This document shows positions 11,101-13,673 of a DNA stretch of 13,673 nt, piece by piece. The notes below the pieces were generated by a model. It worked only from the letters and a program-made list of their open reading frames with translations, did no database searches and was not told the DNA's origin. A program made the translations under genes and the position numbers. The DNA comes from Pelotomaculum sp. (lineage in GTDB: Bacteria; Bacillota; Desulfotomaculia; Desulfotomaculales; Pelotomaculaceae): assembly GCA_003489345.1 (NCBI GenBank), contig DNIT01000195.1, positions 18,746 to 32,418 on the forward strand. The letters run 5' to 3'. Position 1 is the stretch's first letter. Each line of letters opens with the position of its first letter.

Positions 11101-11454
11101 GCCTTTTTCGCAAACAAGGAAAACGTGATTAAATACCGCAAGAAAATAGGCAAATACAACGATGGGTACAGCGAAAGCATAAGGTCCGAAGCGCTCTACA
11201 ACATCAAGCTGGCTATGCGCTATGGGGACAAAAAGGCTTTTGAAAAGTATCTCTTGGAATATGTTGCGCTGGGAGGAACGTCAAAGGGATTCAAACAATC
11301 CATGAAATCCTTGGAGCCACTCTATGGATTGAGCAAGGATGATCGGGCGGGATATATTATGTCATTGGACGCTGAGGGCAAGGAAAACCTGCTGAAATCC
11401 ATAGACTATTACCAGAGAGTAGTTGGGGGACAGATGCTTGCCGAAGAAGATTAG
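2167..11454 (+). CDS. Giant multi-domain phage polyvalent protein (3095 aa): DNA methyltransferase, two HExxH metallopeptidases, LPD-type domains
   Basis: One uninterrupted frame with an ATG preceded by a textbook AGGAGGT at 2154-2160. It ends in TAG, 3-4 bases of which overlap the stop of a minus-strand gene. Rough residue order: 1-450 Ala/Gly-rich with hydrophobic stretches; 510-640 Gln/Ala/Pro-rich linkers; 661-731 small beta module; 745-985 helical; 987-1165 methyltransferase; 1254-1375 first metallopeptidase; 1436-1847 unknown EIQSDWHQ domain; 1852-2030 second metallopeptidase; 2076-2440 helical DYYHHQ module; 2455-2960 LPD38-like region; 2960-3095 charged helices. The architecture matches the 'polyvalent protein' concept: giant proteins of phages and conjugative elements thought to enter the recipient with the DNA and blunt its defences, P1 DarB being a known methyltransferase-containing example. 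No SNF2/DEAD helicase is visible, unlike DarB. Delivery with the virion and the cellular targets are inference. There is no signal peptide. Confidence 0.95.
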   Translation: MAKRYIWDFNAPAGNNLKTWDEWETEQAGRSLELMNAVKSPGIKTYKPGELDLYDSSITPEHIDKNALLDALSTSPKPSLVKRIEDSKAWRTIIGNPEEGYGVGDMAEAVMMANPYATGMAAGKGLQGAGTVLKKAGDPAIDALKAALSKTPTAAKKAAGVGTAVTGYETIKGATDPEYADRRDTLPSQFGASLRGGVGDTVKLAGSAAEWQGKDKLAATLKQAGADISEGFDSKQVPFTWKSWFDPDWYANNVARTIPTTAALIPAMVIAYKGGAKGAAMRGFGKFGQAVIGSLAGAAASRPLESALEAGNTYEDAISRGLSVEEAEAAAQKVYEANLSLAGLDAAQLALAFAPQGKLAGIAGKIGKTGVAASKLAGVALTEAGEEGYQQAVQQSATGADQRGILAQMLNPNTEMKESMAIGGLFGVGMGGAGVINDVFANPADLPDRIQQDVAANLPPELKTQVAQNIENFMDQGMDEAAATEKALDELAETPEGQEIIASSTQTVANEMLGQAAVATQAPQAEQIAQPQQETAEAPAPSIVYDRATGEPLQVVGQPNPEFYIVQNQASKRLVASIGDVTVESPATITQEAGQSPAEEINVPPQAAQELVAEATLQPQPQVAIEAQQQRQPSSIVDAKVVAKEESKEELPGETPDNSGTLTTTMGELTVTKTKHTQTGADIWVVKPTNKLSNKDFAMLNTRMRKLGGAYSRFTKGFNFKEDPADKLQIIKEPKKQTPQVSSSASANADITAQAKSLREQAARMQKTIDEKRNPAIANQNPTARRASIASNMALEADRLEGIQSKLNAIADAIESGNAPEVLHKIKRKTHIEALRRELRKAQSNRVKVENIPYSSIPKMPEKDIKYAWLEGYVHPDHLKTLLSETKGKPGTKEAAERVRHMVTREGKLRSHADLKVVETLLSKLPDNNSYKKYIKDSIADFKRILEMGITTDEQLQEILKAYLELGESQPKEKTGESKIKELERNLIGRKIEGYFPTPKPVVDHLIELAEINPGMDALEPSAGKGNIADALKKAGANVDVVEIYEPLRQILEAKGYNIVGTNFLDYSEKKYDRIVMNPPFEKGQDIDHVKHALELLKPGGRVVAIMSEGPFFRGDKKATTFRDWLEENEGTSEKLPEKSFTGKDSDRQTGVAARVVVLENPEAYNETKDGIKFLRGDGDQTAGGENTDVDSDRGRDTDSLHSGETERIVLGGQNDEAAERRISDLTQALRRIPDEDFRTDELRAADAGEYEKADVKKAVELAGTYGAEVFLFRWEKPGPRYFSATLVENVIYIDADSNESSLNAVAHELIHYLKRNKPNIYKTIRDAAFQHVTVKKFVDYKQAYSVRGYEEEDILEELVCDIGAQVLLKSTGMEGAFFTHEEWNNLFGSEENASKAEEAIGKALAEGTVKDTTQKSPPEGLKPKLKRETGAKAPIFYSQLRRIIEQKMPNRTVAGHVLAIIKGGQAKQEEVKWSGIEDWLKEQKGRVEKQDVLGFLSANEVQVEEMSPDKNKYDQYQLPGGDNYRELLFTLPRKIGDNGYYVDGYSSSHWDEANVLAHVRFNDRTTPDGQKVLFIEEIQSDWHQEGRKKGYALSAKEEQEYKNLTEKMNSFYDENVMVKDESVYDWWDSKEGRVYQELERRRNENIPDAPFKTTWHEFVLKRILRHAAENGYDRIAFTTGEQQAERYDLSKQVGSVTYNEKTGRLRAYKPPENEKAYNGGLAFEKEGIKREELADYIGKDPAMKLLNSSESQNGTKAISGLDLKIGGSGMKGFYDRMIPAFLNKYAKKWGSRVETSSLDISGGKPTQYADFYDYKDAKEKGRTATVPSLPITDAMLESVLYLGQPMFKREGMTLQELSDELGLTLKPAREAMLKPSFHAANTLAKIFTGKDIVLFRGKGIQGATIGNTIFLNEKVKSPVLYVVKHEIIHALGNTDPESYAQLLKIAKEHFDGNPAMFKHYEDYGYAADEAWDEFTSDVVSEIMESDGFWAKVREKAPELVRTIIDIIDNIIAQYKKAVSKKESMLKHIQDMEEFKAKVAGVTAEALARRQQGTAKPGAGGEVAAKTSLKREKEAKFTLPDQEVQERIEKARGVPKDSLRANIVELLSDIYKKAHREFEHLPRTGEFAELRNSLLNLRKQKGISADKTLQILGDVTKPLNEYEYDVFSHKVIFDDLAHEFEEGNLLPFGLTEENFSDIKKYIDDEAAKLPKVQQAIEKRKAAWKEIKDDYIEAQQAVGFNVENRLKKEDYYHHQVLEYANKKGIMGTGKKLRIATGRGFLKQRGGSSFDINSDYLQAEFEVMAQMMQDAAIAKTLKVVKDNHDIVQQLKREAVRLNDEAMLEEFARILEIMKDTETTPEQLYKQTLNKKQAIAFGNLYKMAARGELPEGSDGKYRKLIEAMAKVDNAEDFPENHRKQLWQYLNYLAGNENENEQSQIVARTIFKGRAQKMKAIKNALGKDYVTWEDIVPEGYTVWQPREGHMFYMANSIPQGMAEQLFYGIMDELKINADMLKKEMVVGHKYPEFVIKNEVALTLEELYSNLKQQSPVANVLYFTPYRAWKQWQLISPRRYFRYNTRNMTGDLDAVLAGNPSALRPGNLKKAWGDLWQTFFVKDRTMSPELRAWFERGGFETLMQCQEINDINRNRQFRHLMESRMKSTAWEKVQKSPVTLWNAYWDFARTTTDFREALLRYACYLDYAEQMEKGNGKPKNFGASNQDEIMALRDPNDRATKLANELMGAYDEVSVIGTWLADHMFPFWRWNEVNFVRYSKLFRNAYRDGKLMAAIAGKATGIAIRSPYIAWQIGKFLVKAAAFTAMISAWNWLFFNDEDKELPEDIRNRVHIVLGRDKDGKVLYFSRLGALQDFVDWFGLDTPIRTVQDFLSGRKSAKEIAVDWAKADANKVINALTPIVKTPGELLFDRKAYPDAFEMMPIRDRWQYLADSFGLGNEYKALAGKPSRGYVSSISEMFLYKSDPYETAFFANKENVIKYRKKIGKYNDGYSESIRSEALYNIKLAMRYGDKKAFEKYLLEYVALGGTSKGFKQSMKSLEPLYGLSKDDRAGYIMSLDAEGKENLLKSIDYYQRVVGGQMLAEED
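2938..3465 (+). other. N-terminal hydrophobic Ala/Gly-rich region of the giant protein
   Basis: This covers residues about 258-433. It follows an aromatic patch SWFDPDWYANN (243-253) and contains a hydrophobic run at 258-272 (IPTTAALIPAMVIAY), a second at 289-301 (QAVIGSLAGAAAS), helices rich in Ala, and a Gly-rich apolar run at about 420-435. From memory, similar WFDPDW...IP...IGG/GAAASRP segments occur at the N-termini of other giant phage proteins. No number or family name can be given. The runs are short and Gly-rich for classic membrane helices, so a role in membrane association or translocation after ejection is plausible but unproven. Confidence 0.5.
4147..4359 (+). other. Small beta-rich module with GGAYSRF-type motif in the giant protein
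   Basis: Residues about 661-731. Strand-like segments (ELTVTKTKHTQTGADIWVV) lead to a helix and then GGAYSRFTKGFNF at 708-720. I recall near-identical patterns (LGGYYSRF..GF.F) in polyvalent proteins, usually next to a methyltransferase or helicase, as here. It might bind DNA or act as an adaptor, but no function is established to my knowledge. Boundaries are by eye. Confidence 0.5.
5125..5661 (+). other. N6-adenine-type DNA methyltransferase domain within the giant protein
   Basis: Residues 987-1165. The order of motifs is that of gamma-type Rossmann methyltransferases: a motif X-like GYFPTPKPVVDHL at 994-1006, motif I LEPSAGKGN at 1019-1027 (SAM binding), acidic motif II residue E1043, an Asp at 1066 (NFLDYS), and motif IV NPPF at 1078-1081, the catalytic signature of amino-methyltransferases acting on adenine (or N4-cytosine). 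PGGRVVAI then matches the strand after motif IV. All key residues are present, so the domain looks active. No separate target-recognition domain is obvious; the helices at 745-985 or the beta module could supply it. Likely role, by analogy with DarB-type proteins: methylating phage DNA to evade restriction. Confidence 0.88.
5926..6291 (+). other. First zinc metallopeptidase domain (HELIH) within the giant protein
   Basis: Residues about 1254-1375. A strand NVIYIDAD leads into a helix carrying HELIH (H1308, E1309, H1312), and 45 residues later comes EELVCD (E1357/E1358), which can supply the third zinc ligand. This is the zincin arrangement seen in ImmA/IrrE-like and polyvalent-protein metallopeptidases. 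The active-site residues are complete. The substrate cannot be read from sequence. The coding DNA here is markedly AT-rich: I count about 32% G+C over 6001-6180, which suggests separate acquisition of this module. Confidence 0.8.
6472..7707 (+). other. Large domain of unknown function with EIQSDWHQ and TTGEQQAERYD motifs within the giant protein
   Basis: Residues about 1436-1847. It opens with a helical part (SGIEDWLKEQ), then QLPGGDNYRELLFTLP, HWDEANVLAHVRF (1550-1562), FIEEIQSDWHQEGRKKGY (from about 1576), TWHEFVLKRILRHAAENGYD, TTGEQQAERYD (1679-1689), and a glycine-rich GGSGMKGFYDRM near the end. The clustered polar and acidic residues (E1577, E1578, Q1580, D1582, H1584, E1682, Q1683) look like an active site. 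I recall the same motif set in other phage and mobile-element giant proteins as a large-polyvalent-protein domain without known activity. I cannot give its LPD number. Confidence 0.65.
7720..8256 (+). other. Second zinc metallopeptidase domain (HEIIH) within the giant protein
   Basis: Residues about 1852-2030. KHEIIHAL supplies H1926, E1927 and H1930. DEFTSD at 1973-1978, 44 residues after the second His, offers the third ligand (E1974). A strand (IGNTIFLNEKV) precedes the HEIIH helix, as in other zincins, and a long C-terminal helix (APELVRTIIDIIDNIIAQY) follows. Apart from the HExxH core and ligand spacing I see little similarity to the first peptidase domain, so the two probably differ in specificity rather than being a recent duplication. 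The target is unknown. Confidence 0.8.
8392..9486 (+). other. Helical DYYHHQ module within the giant protein
   Basis: Residues about 2076-2440, almost all alpha-helical and charged. Notable segments are KEDYYHHQVLEY (2247-2258), a Gly/Arg-rich loop near 2265-2290, and DYLQAEFEVMAQMM (2293-2306). Paired His residues next to an LPD38-like region recur, from memory, in other giant phage proteins. No catalytic function can be assigned; it could be structural or an adaptor. Confidence 0.4.
9529..11046 (+). other. LPD38-like C-terminal region of the giant protein
   Basis: Residues about 2455-2960. Features are GYTVWQPREGHMFY near 2468, SPRRYFRYNTRNMTGDLDAV (ending about 2586), an aromatic MFPFWRWNEVNF (2755-2766), and an apolar stretch at 2799-2826 (including FLVKAAAFTAMISAWNWLFF) long enough to span a membrane. 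The pattern of an RN..GDLD motif, an aromatic helix and a hydrophobic segment at the end of a giant phage protein fits my memory of Large Polyvalent-protein-associated Domain 38. A profile search would settle it. It may anchor the protein in the virion or at the membrane. Confidence 0.55.
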
Positions 11455-11693
11455 CGGTAACGATCATAAAGTGGCGGGTTATCATAGTAATCATGCGATG
11501 GCTCGCCATCAATGATGCAGGCTATCAAGCCGAAGGTGAAAAAACCGATGATCAACAGCATCGTTGTGAGTTGCGCCCAAAATGGACCGTGATTGAATGT
11601 CCAGGCAATGGACCAGCATATAGCCCCGCCTATCAACAGGGCTACACTCGTACCCACAAAGGACAACAGGAGGACTTGCAATAATTCGAGCAA
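11451..11693 (-). CDS. Small two-helix membrane protein, opposite strand, unknown function
   Basis: An 80-residue frame read leftward from TTG at 11693. This start is chosen because the reverse complement of 11702-11708 is AAGGTGG, nine bases ahead. GTG at 11705 is the alternative (84 aa) but has no site before it. Two apolar stretches (LLELLQVLLLSFVGTSVALL and FWAQLTTMLLIIGFFTFGLI) are separated by a short polar loop, and the tail is polar and Tyr-rich (DYYDNPPLYDRYR). Its TAA overlaps the TAG of the giant gene tail to tail in TTAG (11451-11454). It is the only minus-strand candidate in an otherwise plus-strand late region. It could be an antiholin, a superinfection-exclusion or 'moron' protein, or a chance hydrophobic frame. 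The clean topology, site and snug stop overlap favour a real gene. Confidence 0.5.
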   Translation of the reverse strand: MLELLQVLLLSFVGTSVALLIGGAICWSIAWTFNHGPFWAQLTTMLLIIGFFTFGLIACIIDGEPSHDYYDNPPLYDRYR

Positions 11694-11736
11694 TAAAATC
11701 ACCACCTTAGTATTTTTTTATCCAGTATATACCTTT

Positions 11737-11767
11737 TAGGCGGCATAGACCGCCTATTTGTGTTTCT
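11737..11767 (+). terminator. Rho-independent terminator candidate after the giant gene
   Basis: A perfect 7-bp stem TAGGCGG (11737-11743) / CCGCCTA (11750-11756) with a six-base loop is followed by TTTGTGTTTCT. It lies about 280 bases after the giant gene's stop. The T-tract is interrupted, so termination may be partial. It has no T-run on the minus side. Confidence 0.65.
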
Positions 11768-11787
11768 GTCGTAAAAGGCACGATTAG

Positions 11788-11817
11788 GCCGTCCCACACG
11801 GGGCGGCTATTTTATTT
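11788..11817 (+). terminator. Second stem-loop with T-rich tail just before the lysis genes
   Basis: The stem GCCGTCCC (11788-11795) / GGGGCGGC (11800-11807) has eight pairs, one of them G:T, a four-base loop ACAC, then TATTTTATTT. It ends only two bases before the ribosome binding site of the holin-like gene, so it either ends the virion-gene transcript in tandem with the previous hairpin or controls entry into the lysis cassette by read-through. I see no convincing promoter between it and the holin-like gene. Confidence 0.6.
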
Positions 11818-11833
11818 GGAAGGGGGACTGGTA

Positions 11834-12100
11834 GTGACCGACAAAGATCAGTGGTACACGAACAAGGAACTCTACGAGATGCAGGTAGGGTTAAGCAAAA
11901 AGATGGAGGCGCTGTCTGCCGAACTTGGGAAAACGCAAATCATGATCCGGGACTACAATGGCCTGCGGGAACGTCTCCAGGAGTGCGAGCAGCGCATCGA
12001 CCTGGTTACTGGGCAGCGCGCCGGCGGCAAGGACATGTGGGGCTACGTTGTTGGCGGCATAGGGCTGCTGTTTGCAATTCTGTCGCAGATAAAAGGATAA
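11834..12100 (+). CDS. XhlA/holin-like small protein: coiled coil plus C-terminal membrane segment
   Basis: The GTG start at 11834 is preferred over TTG 11816 because GAAGGGGG at 11819-11826 is seven bases upstream. This gives 88 residues. The N-terminal two thirds form a charged helix with heptad-like spacing (MEALSAELGKTQIMI, LRERLQECEQRID). The last 20 residues, MWGYVVGGIGLLFAILSQI, make one membrane segment with a short positively charged tail. This topology is that of XhlA/BhlA-like proteins of Gram-positive phages, which work with a holin in membrane disruption at lysis. The position immediately ahead of two lytic enzymes agrees. No second classical multi-helix holin is on this strand in the window. 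Assignment rests on topology and context, not on a diagnostic motif; a spanin-like or tail-chaperone role is less likely. Confidence 0.72.
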   Translation: MTDKDQWYTNKELYEMQVGLSKKMEALSAELGKTQIMIRDYNGLRERLQECEQRIDLVTGQRAGGKDMWGYVVGGIGLLFAILSQIKG

Positions 12101-12110
12101 GGAGGTAAAT

Positions 12111-13103
12111 ATGAACATTAAATTTGGTGCATTACAATCCCCGCCCGACTACAGGGACTATCTGTATCGGGCTATTTTTTCGGCTGAGAAGCTGCCGGCG
12201 AAGTATAGCAGGCGCTCAGAGATGGGGCCGGTTAGAAACCAGGGGAAGTTTGGCAGCTGCGTTGGCTTTGCAGCAGCAGGAGTGAAGGATAACCAGGAGA
12301 GCCGGGACGAGGGCAAGCAGGTCGTCACCAGTCCGCTCTATCTTTACAAGCGCTGCAAGGAGCAGGATGGCATCCCAGAGCAGGAGGGCACTTATCCCAG
12401 GACTGTCATGGCCGTTCTGAAAAATCTCGGCGTGTGCCCGGAATCGGATTTTCCCTATGATAAGATGGCCTGGCCGACTATGCCTGCAATACCTGCAGGG
12501 GCTGATGCTGCAGCTGCCGGGTACAAGATCGGTGCCTATGCTCGGATAACCATGATTGATGAAGTAAAACAGGCAATCGTCAAAGATGGGCCCGTACTGG
12601 GGGCCGTACTGGTTTGCGATAGTTTTGTTGACGCCAAAAACGGCATTATCCCCATGCCAGGCACTACAGATGACCCTGAGGACAGTATTCGCGGCGGACA
12701 TGCCATTGCTGTTATTGGATATGACGACAACATGCGAGCCAATGGCCTTACCGGCTACTTCGAAATTCGAAACTCCTGGGGACCGGAGTGGGGTAACGGT
12801 GGCTATGGTTGGATTCCGTATTCATATTTCACTCGGGTAACGGCTAACTTCGGGCAACCGTACTGGATGGAATCTTGGAGCAGTGTTGACATCGTAACTC
12901 CCAACCCTGCGGCAAAAGAGGGCTATCTCTGGATAGGCAAGGACTACGCCCTGATTGATGGCAAAGAGGTCAAGCTGGACGTCGCGCCTTTCATTGACCC
13001 TGCACCTGGCCGGACTATGGTGCCGCTGCGTTTCCTCGTAGAGCATTTCGGCTACAACGTGGAATGGTCCGAAAGCCTGCAGCAGATTCATTTTTGGAAG
13101 TAG
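12111..13103 (+). CDS. Papain-like (C1 family) cysteine peptidase with C-terminal stalk module, 330 aa
   Basis: The ATG start follows TAAGGAGGT (12098-12106), which overlaps the stop of the holin-like gene, so translation is coupled or at least tightly packed. The catalytic set of C1 peptidases is complete: Q44 (oxyanion hole) and C50 in RNQGKFGSCVGFA, H197 in GGHAIAVIGYD, and N221 in RNSWGPEWGNGGYGW. The N-terminus is short (SPPDYRDYLY at 10-19), with no signal peptide and no long propeptide of the papain type. Residues about 269-330 form a separate module with VPLRFLVEHFGY and VEW, resembling the copper-amine-oxidase N-terminal 'stalk' repeat often found on Bacillota surface proteins. It lies between a holin-like gene and an amidase, so it is probably a lysis-stage enzyme acting on cell-surface protein or peptide cross-links. 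Substrate and timing are inferred. A virion-maturation protease is the main alternative. Confidence 0.92.
   Translation: MNIKFGALQSPPDYRDYLYRAIFSAEKLPAKYSRRSEMGPVRNQGKFGSCVGFAAAGVKDNQESRDEGKQVVTSPLYLYKRCKEQDGIPEQEGTYPRTVMAVLKNLGVCPESDFPYDKMAWPTMPAIPAGADAAAAGYKIGAYARITMIDEVKQAIVKDGPVLGAVLVCDSFVDAKNGIIPMPGTTDDPEDSIRGGHAIAVIGYDDNMRANGLTGYFEIRNSWGPEWGNGGYGWIPYSYFTRVTANFGQPYWMESWSSVDIVTPNPAAKEGYLWIGKDYALIDGKEVKLDVAPFIDPAPGRTMVPLRFLVEHFGYNVEWSESLQQIHFWK
12915..13100 (+). other. Stalk-type (copper-amine-oxidase N-like) module on the C1 peptidase
   Basis: Residues 269-330. It shows strand, GKEVKL, then VAPFID, VPLR (304-307), FLVEHFGYNVEW, and a final strand IHFWK, which is the usual strand/VPxR/helix/VxW pattern of this repeat. 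A related pattern occurs at the end of the downstream amidase. It is likely a cell-envelope attachment module; it lacks any copper-enzyme residues. Confidence 0.7.
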
Positions 13104-13112
13104 GTGGCGCAG

Positions 13113-13673
13113 GTGAAAACCTACATAGTCATTCACCATAGCGCAACGCAGGACAACAGAGTGTTCCGTGACTTTGACGCAATTCTGCGAGAGCATCTAG
13201 CCCGCGGTTATAGGGACATCGGCTATCAATGGGTGATAGAACTGGTTGGCGGGCAGATGGTTCTTATTCCTGGCCGAAACGAGAACGACGTCGCCGCAGG
13301 GTGCCCAGGGCGGAACGTGGACGGCATCCATATCTGTTGCATCGGAAATTTCCAGGAGGAAGTTCCGACCGAGGAACTTTACCGATTCCTGGCCAGGCTG
13401 TGCCGTGACATCATGACCAGGCATCCGATATGGGAAATCGGCGGTCACAGGGACTATGGCGCTACGCTGTGCCCTGGGCAGTACTTCGATATGGCGCACC
13501 TGCGGGAACTGGTGAAAGGAGATGATGACCTGTTGGAGGACGTGAAAGTCACGGTCAAAGGCAAGGAGATTGCCGGTAAACTGATTGACAGCAAGGTGTA
13601 TGTCCCGGTGCGGGACCTAGTCGAAACCCTGAACAATGCTGTTATTTGGGATGAGAAGGACCGGAGTGTAACG
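13113..13673 (+). CDS. N-acetylmuramoyl-L-alanine amidase (Amidase_2/PGRP-like endolysin), 3' end outside window
   Basis: The GTG start at 13113 has TAGGTGG at 13101-13107, overlapping the stop of the peptidase gene. The frame is open to the right edge for 187 codons. The N-terminal domain (1 to about 135) carries the T7-lysozyme/PGRP signature: IVIHHSAT (H8 as first zinc ligand, equivalent to H17 of T7 lysozyme), GYQWVI (Y38), GIHICCIGNF, and GHRDYGATLCPG (H112 and C120 as the other ligands, T118 where T7 has Lys). It should cleave the bond between N-acetylmuramic acid and L-alanine. Residues from about 143 (VTVKGKEIAGKLIDSKVYV, VPVR at 164-167, LVETLNNAVIW) resemble the stalk module that ends the preceding peptidase. 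No signal peptide is seen, so export would depend on the holin-like protein. Confidence 0.93.
   Translation, partial: MKTYIVIHHSATQDNRVFRDFDAILREHLARGYRDIGYQWVIELVGGQMVLIPGRNENDVAAGCPGRNVDGIHICCIGNFQEEVPTEELYRFLARLCRDIMTRHPIWEIGGHRDYGATLCPGQYFDMAHLRELVKGDDDLLEDVKVTVKGKEIAGKLIDSKVYVPVRDLVETLNNAVIWDEKDRSVT

Noticed and set aside
2167..11454. Whether the giant protein contains a DarB-like SNF2/DEAD helicase, nuclease or ADP-ribosyltransferase
   Set aside because: No Walker A/B helicase motifs, nuclease signature or typical ART motif was seen by eye in the translation.
11493..11684. A 63-codon plus-strand frame in the junction after the giant gene
   Set aside because: Polar, featureless translation without a ribosome binding site; the opposite strand gives a coherent two-helix membrane protein with one.
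11724..11729. A TATACT -10-like element on the minus strand upstream of the small membrane gene
   Set aside because: No matching -35 element at the right spacing, so the sequence alone does not support a promoter call.
11791..11828. Possible pairing of GTCCC (11791-11795) with GGGAC (11824-11828) next to the holin-like gene's ribosome binding site, as a translation switch
   Set aside because: Only five pairs, competing with a much more stable eight-pair hairpin; too weak to claim.
12216..12701. A 161-codon minus-strand frame opposite the C1 peptidase
   Set aside because: It is antisense to a gene with a complete catalytic set, and no start signal or domain is visible.
1..13673. CRISPR arrays, tRNA genes, insertion sequences and attachment sites
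   Set aside because: No spaced direct repeats, cloverleaf-like segments, transposase frames or paired terminal repeats were found by reading.

Overview
The window looks like the late region of a tailed phage or prophage from a Gram-positive-type anaerobe (Bacillota; Clostridia or Negativicutes is my guess, not proven). The reasons are strong AGGAGG-type ribosome binding sites, frequent TTG/GTG starts, tightly packed co-oriented genes, and two lysis-region proteins that end in 'stalk' (copper-amine-oxidase N-like) modules of the sort common on cell-surface proteins of those bacteria. There are no tRNA genes, CRISPR arrays, transposases or integrases in the window.

Layout. Positions 1-2144 hold three small plus-strand genes: the tail of a gene entering from the left, then two proteins (364 and 211 aa) rich in Ala/Gln helices with Gly/Ser hinges. 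I read these as virion or ejection-type proteins, mainly from position. Positions 2167-11454 are one uninterrupted 3095-codon gene, about two thirds of the window. It encodes a multi-domain 'large polyvalent' protein. In order it has an Ala/Gly-rich hydrophobic N-terminus, Gln/Pro-rich linkers, a small beta module, a helical region, an N6-adenine-type DNA methyltransferase (NPPF), a first HExxH metallopeptidase, a large conserved-looking domain of unknown function (EIQSDWHQ motif), a second HExxH metallopeptidase, a helical DYYHHQ module, and a C-terminal region resembling LPD38 with a hydrophobic segment.

Positions 11455-11833 form a gene-poor junction. It carries a small two-helix membrane protein on the minus strand, whose stop codon overlaps that of the giant gene, and two stem-loops followed by T-rich tracts. 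Positions 11834 to the right edge hold a lysis cassette: an XhlA/holin-like coiled-coil plus membrane-segment protein, a papain-like (C1) cysteine peptidase with a C-terminal stalk module, and an Amidase_2/PGRP-type N-acetylmuramoyl-L-alanine amidase whose C-terminal stalk-like module runs off the window.

How the genes may work together (inference). The giant protein and the two proteins before it occupy the place that internal/ejection proteins occupy in podovirus-like genomes. The giant protein could therefore be packaged and delivered with the DNA, with its hydrophobic regions helping delivery and its methyltransferase and two peptidases acting on incoming DNA and on host proteins. The lysis cassette would then combine membrane disruption, peptidoglycan amidase and a protease. 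The most interesting parts are the twin peptidases bracketing an uncharacterised domain, the paired stalk modules on two chemically different lysis enzymes, and the counter-oriented membrane gene.
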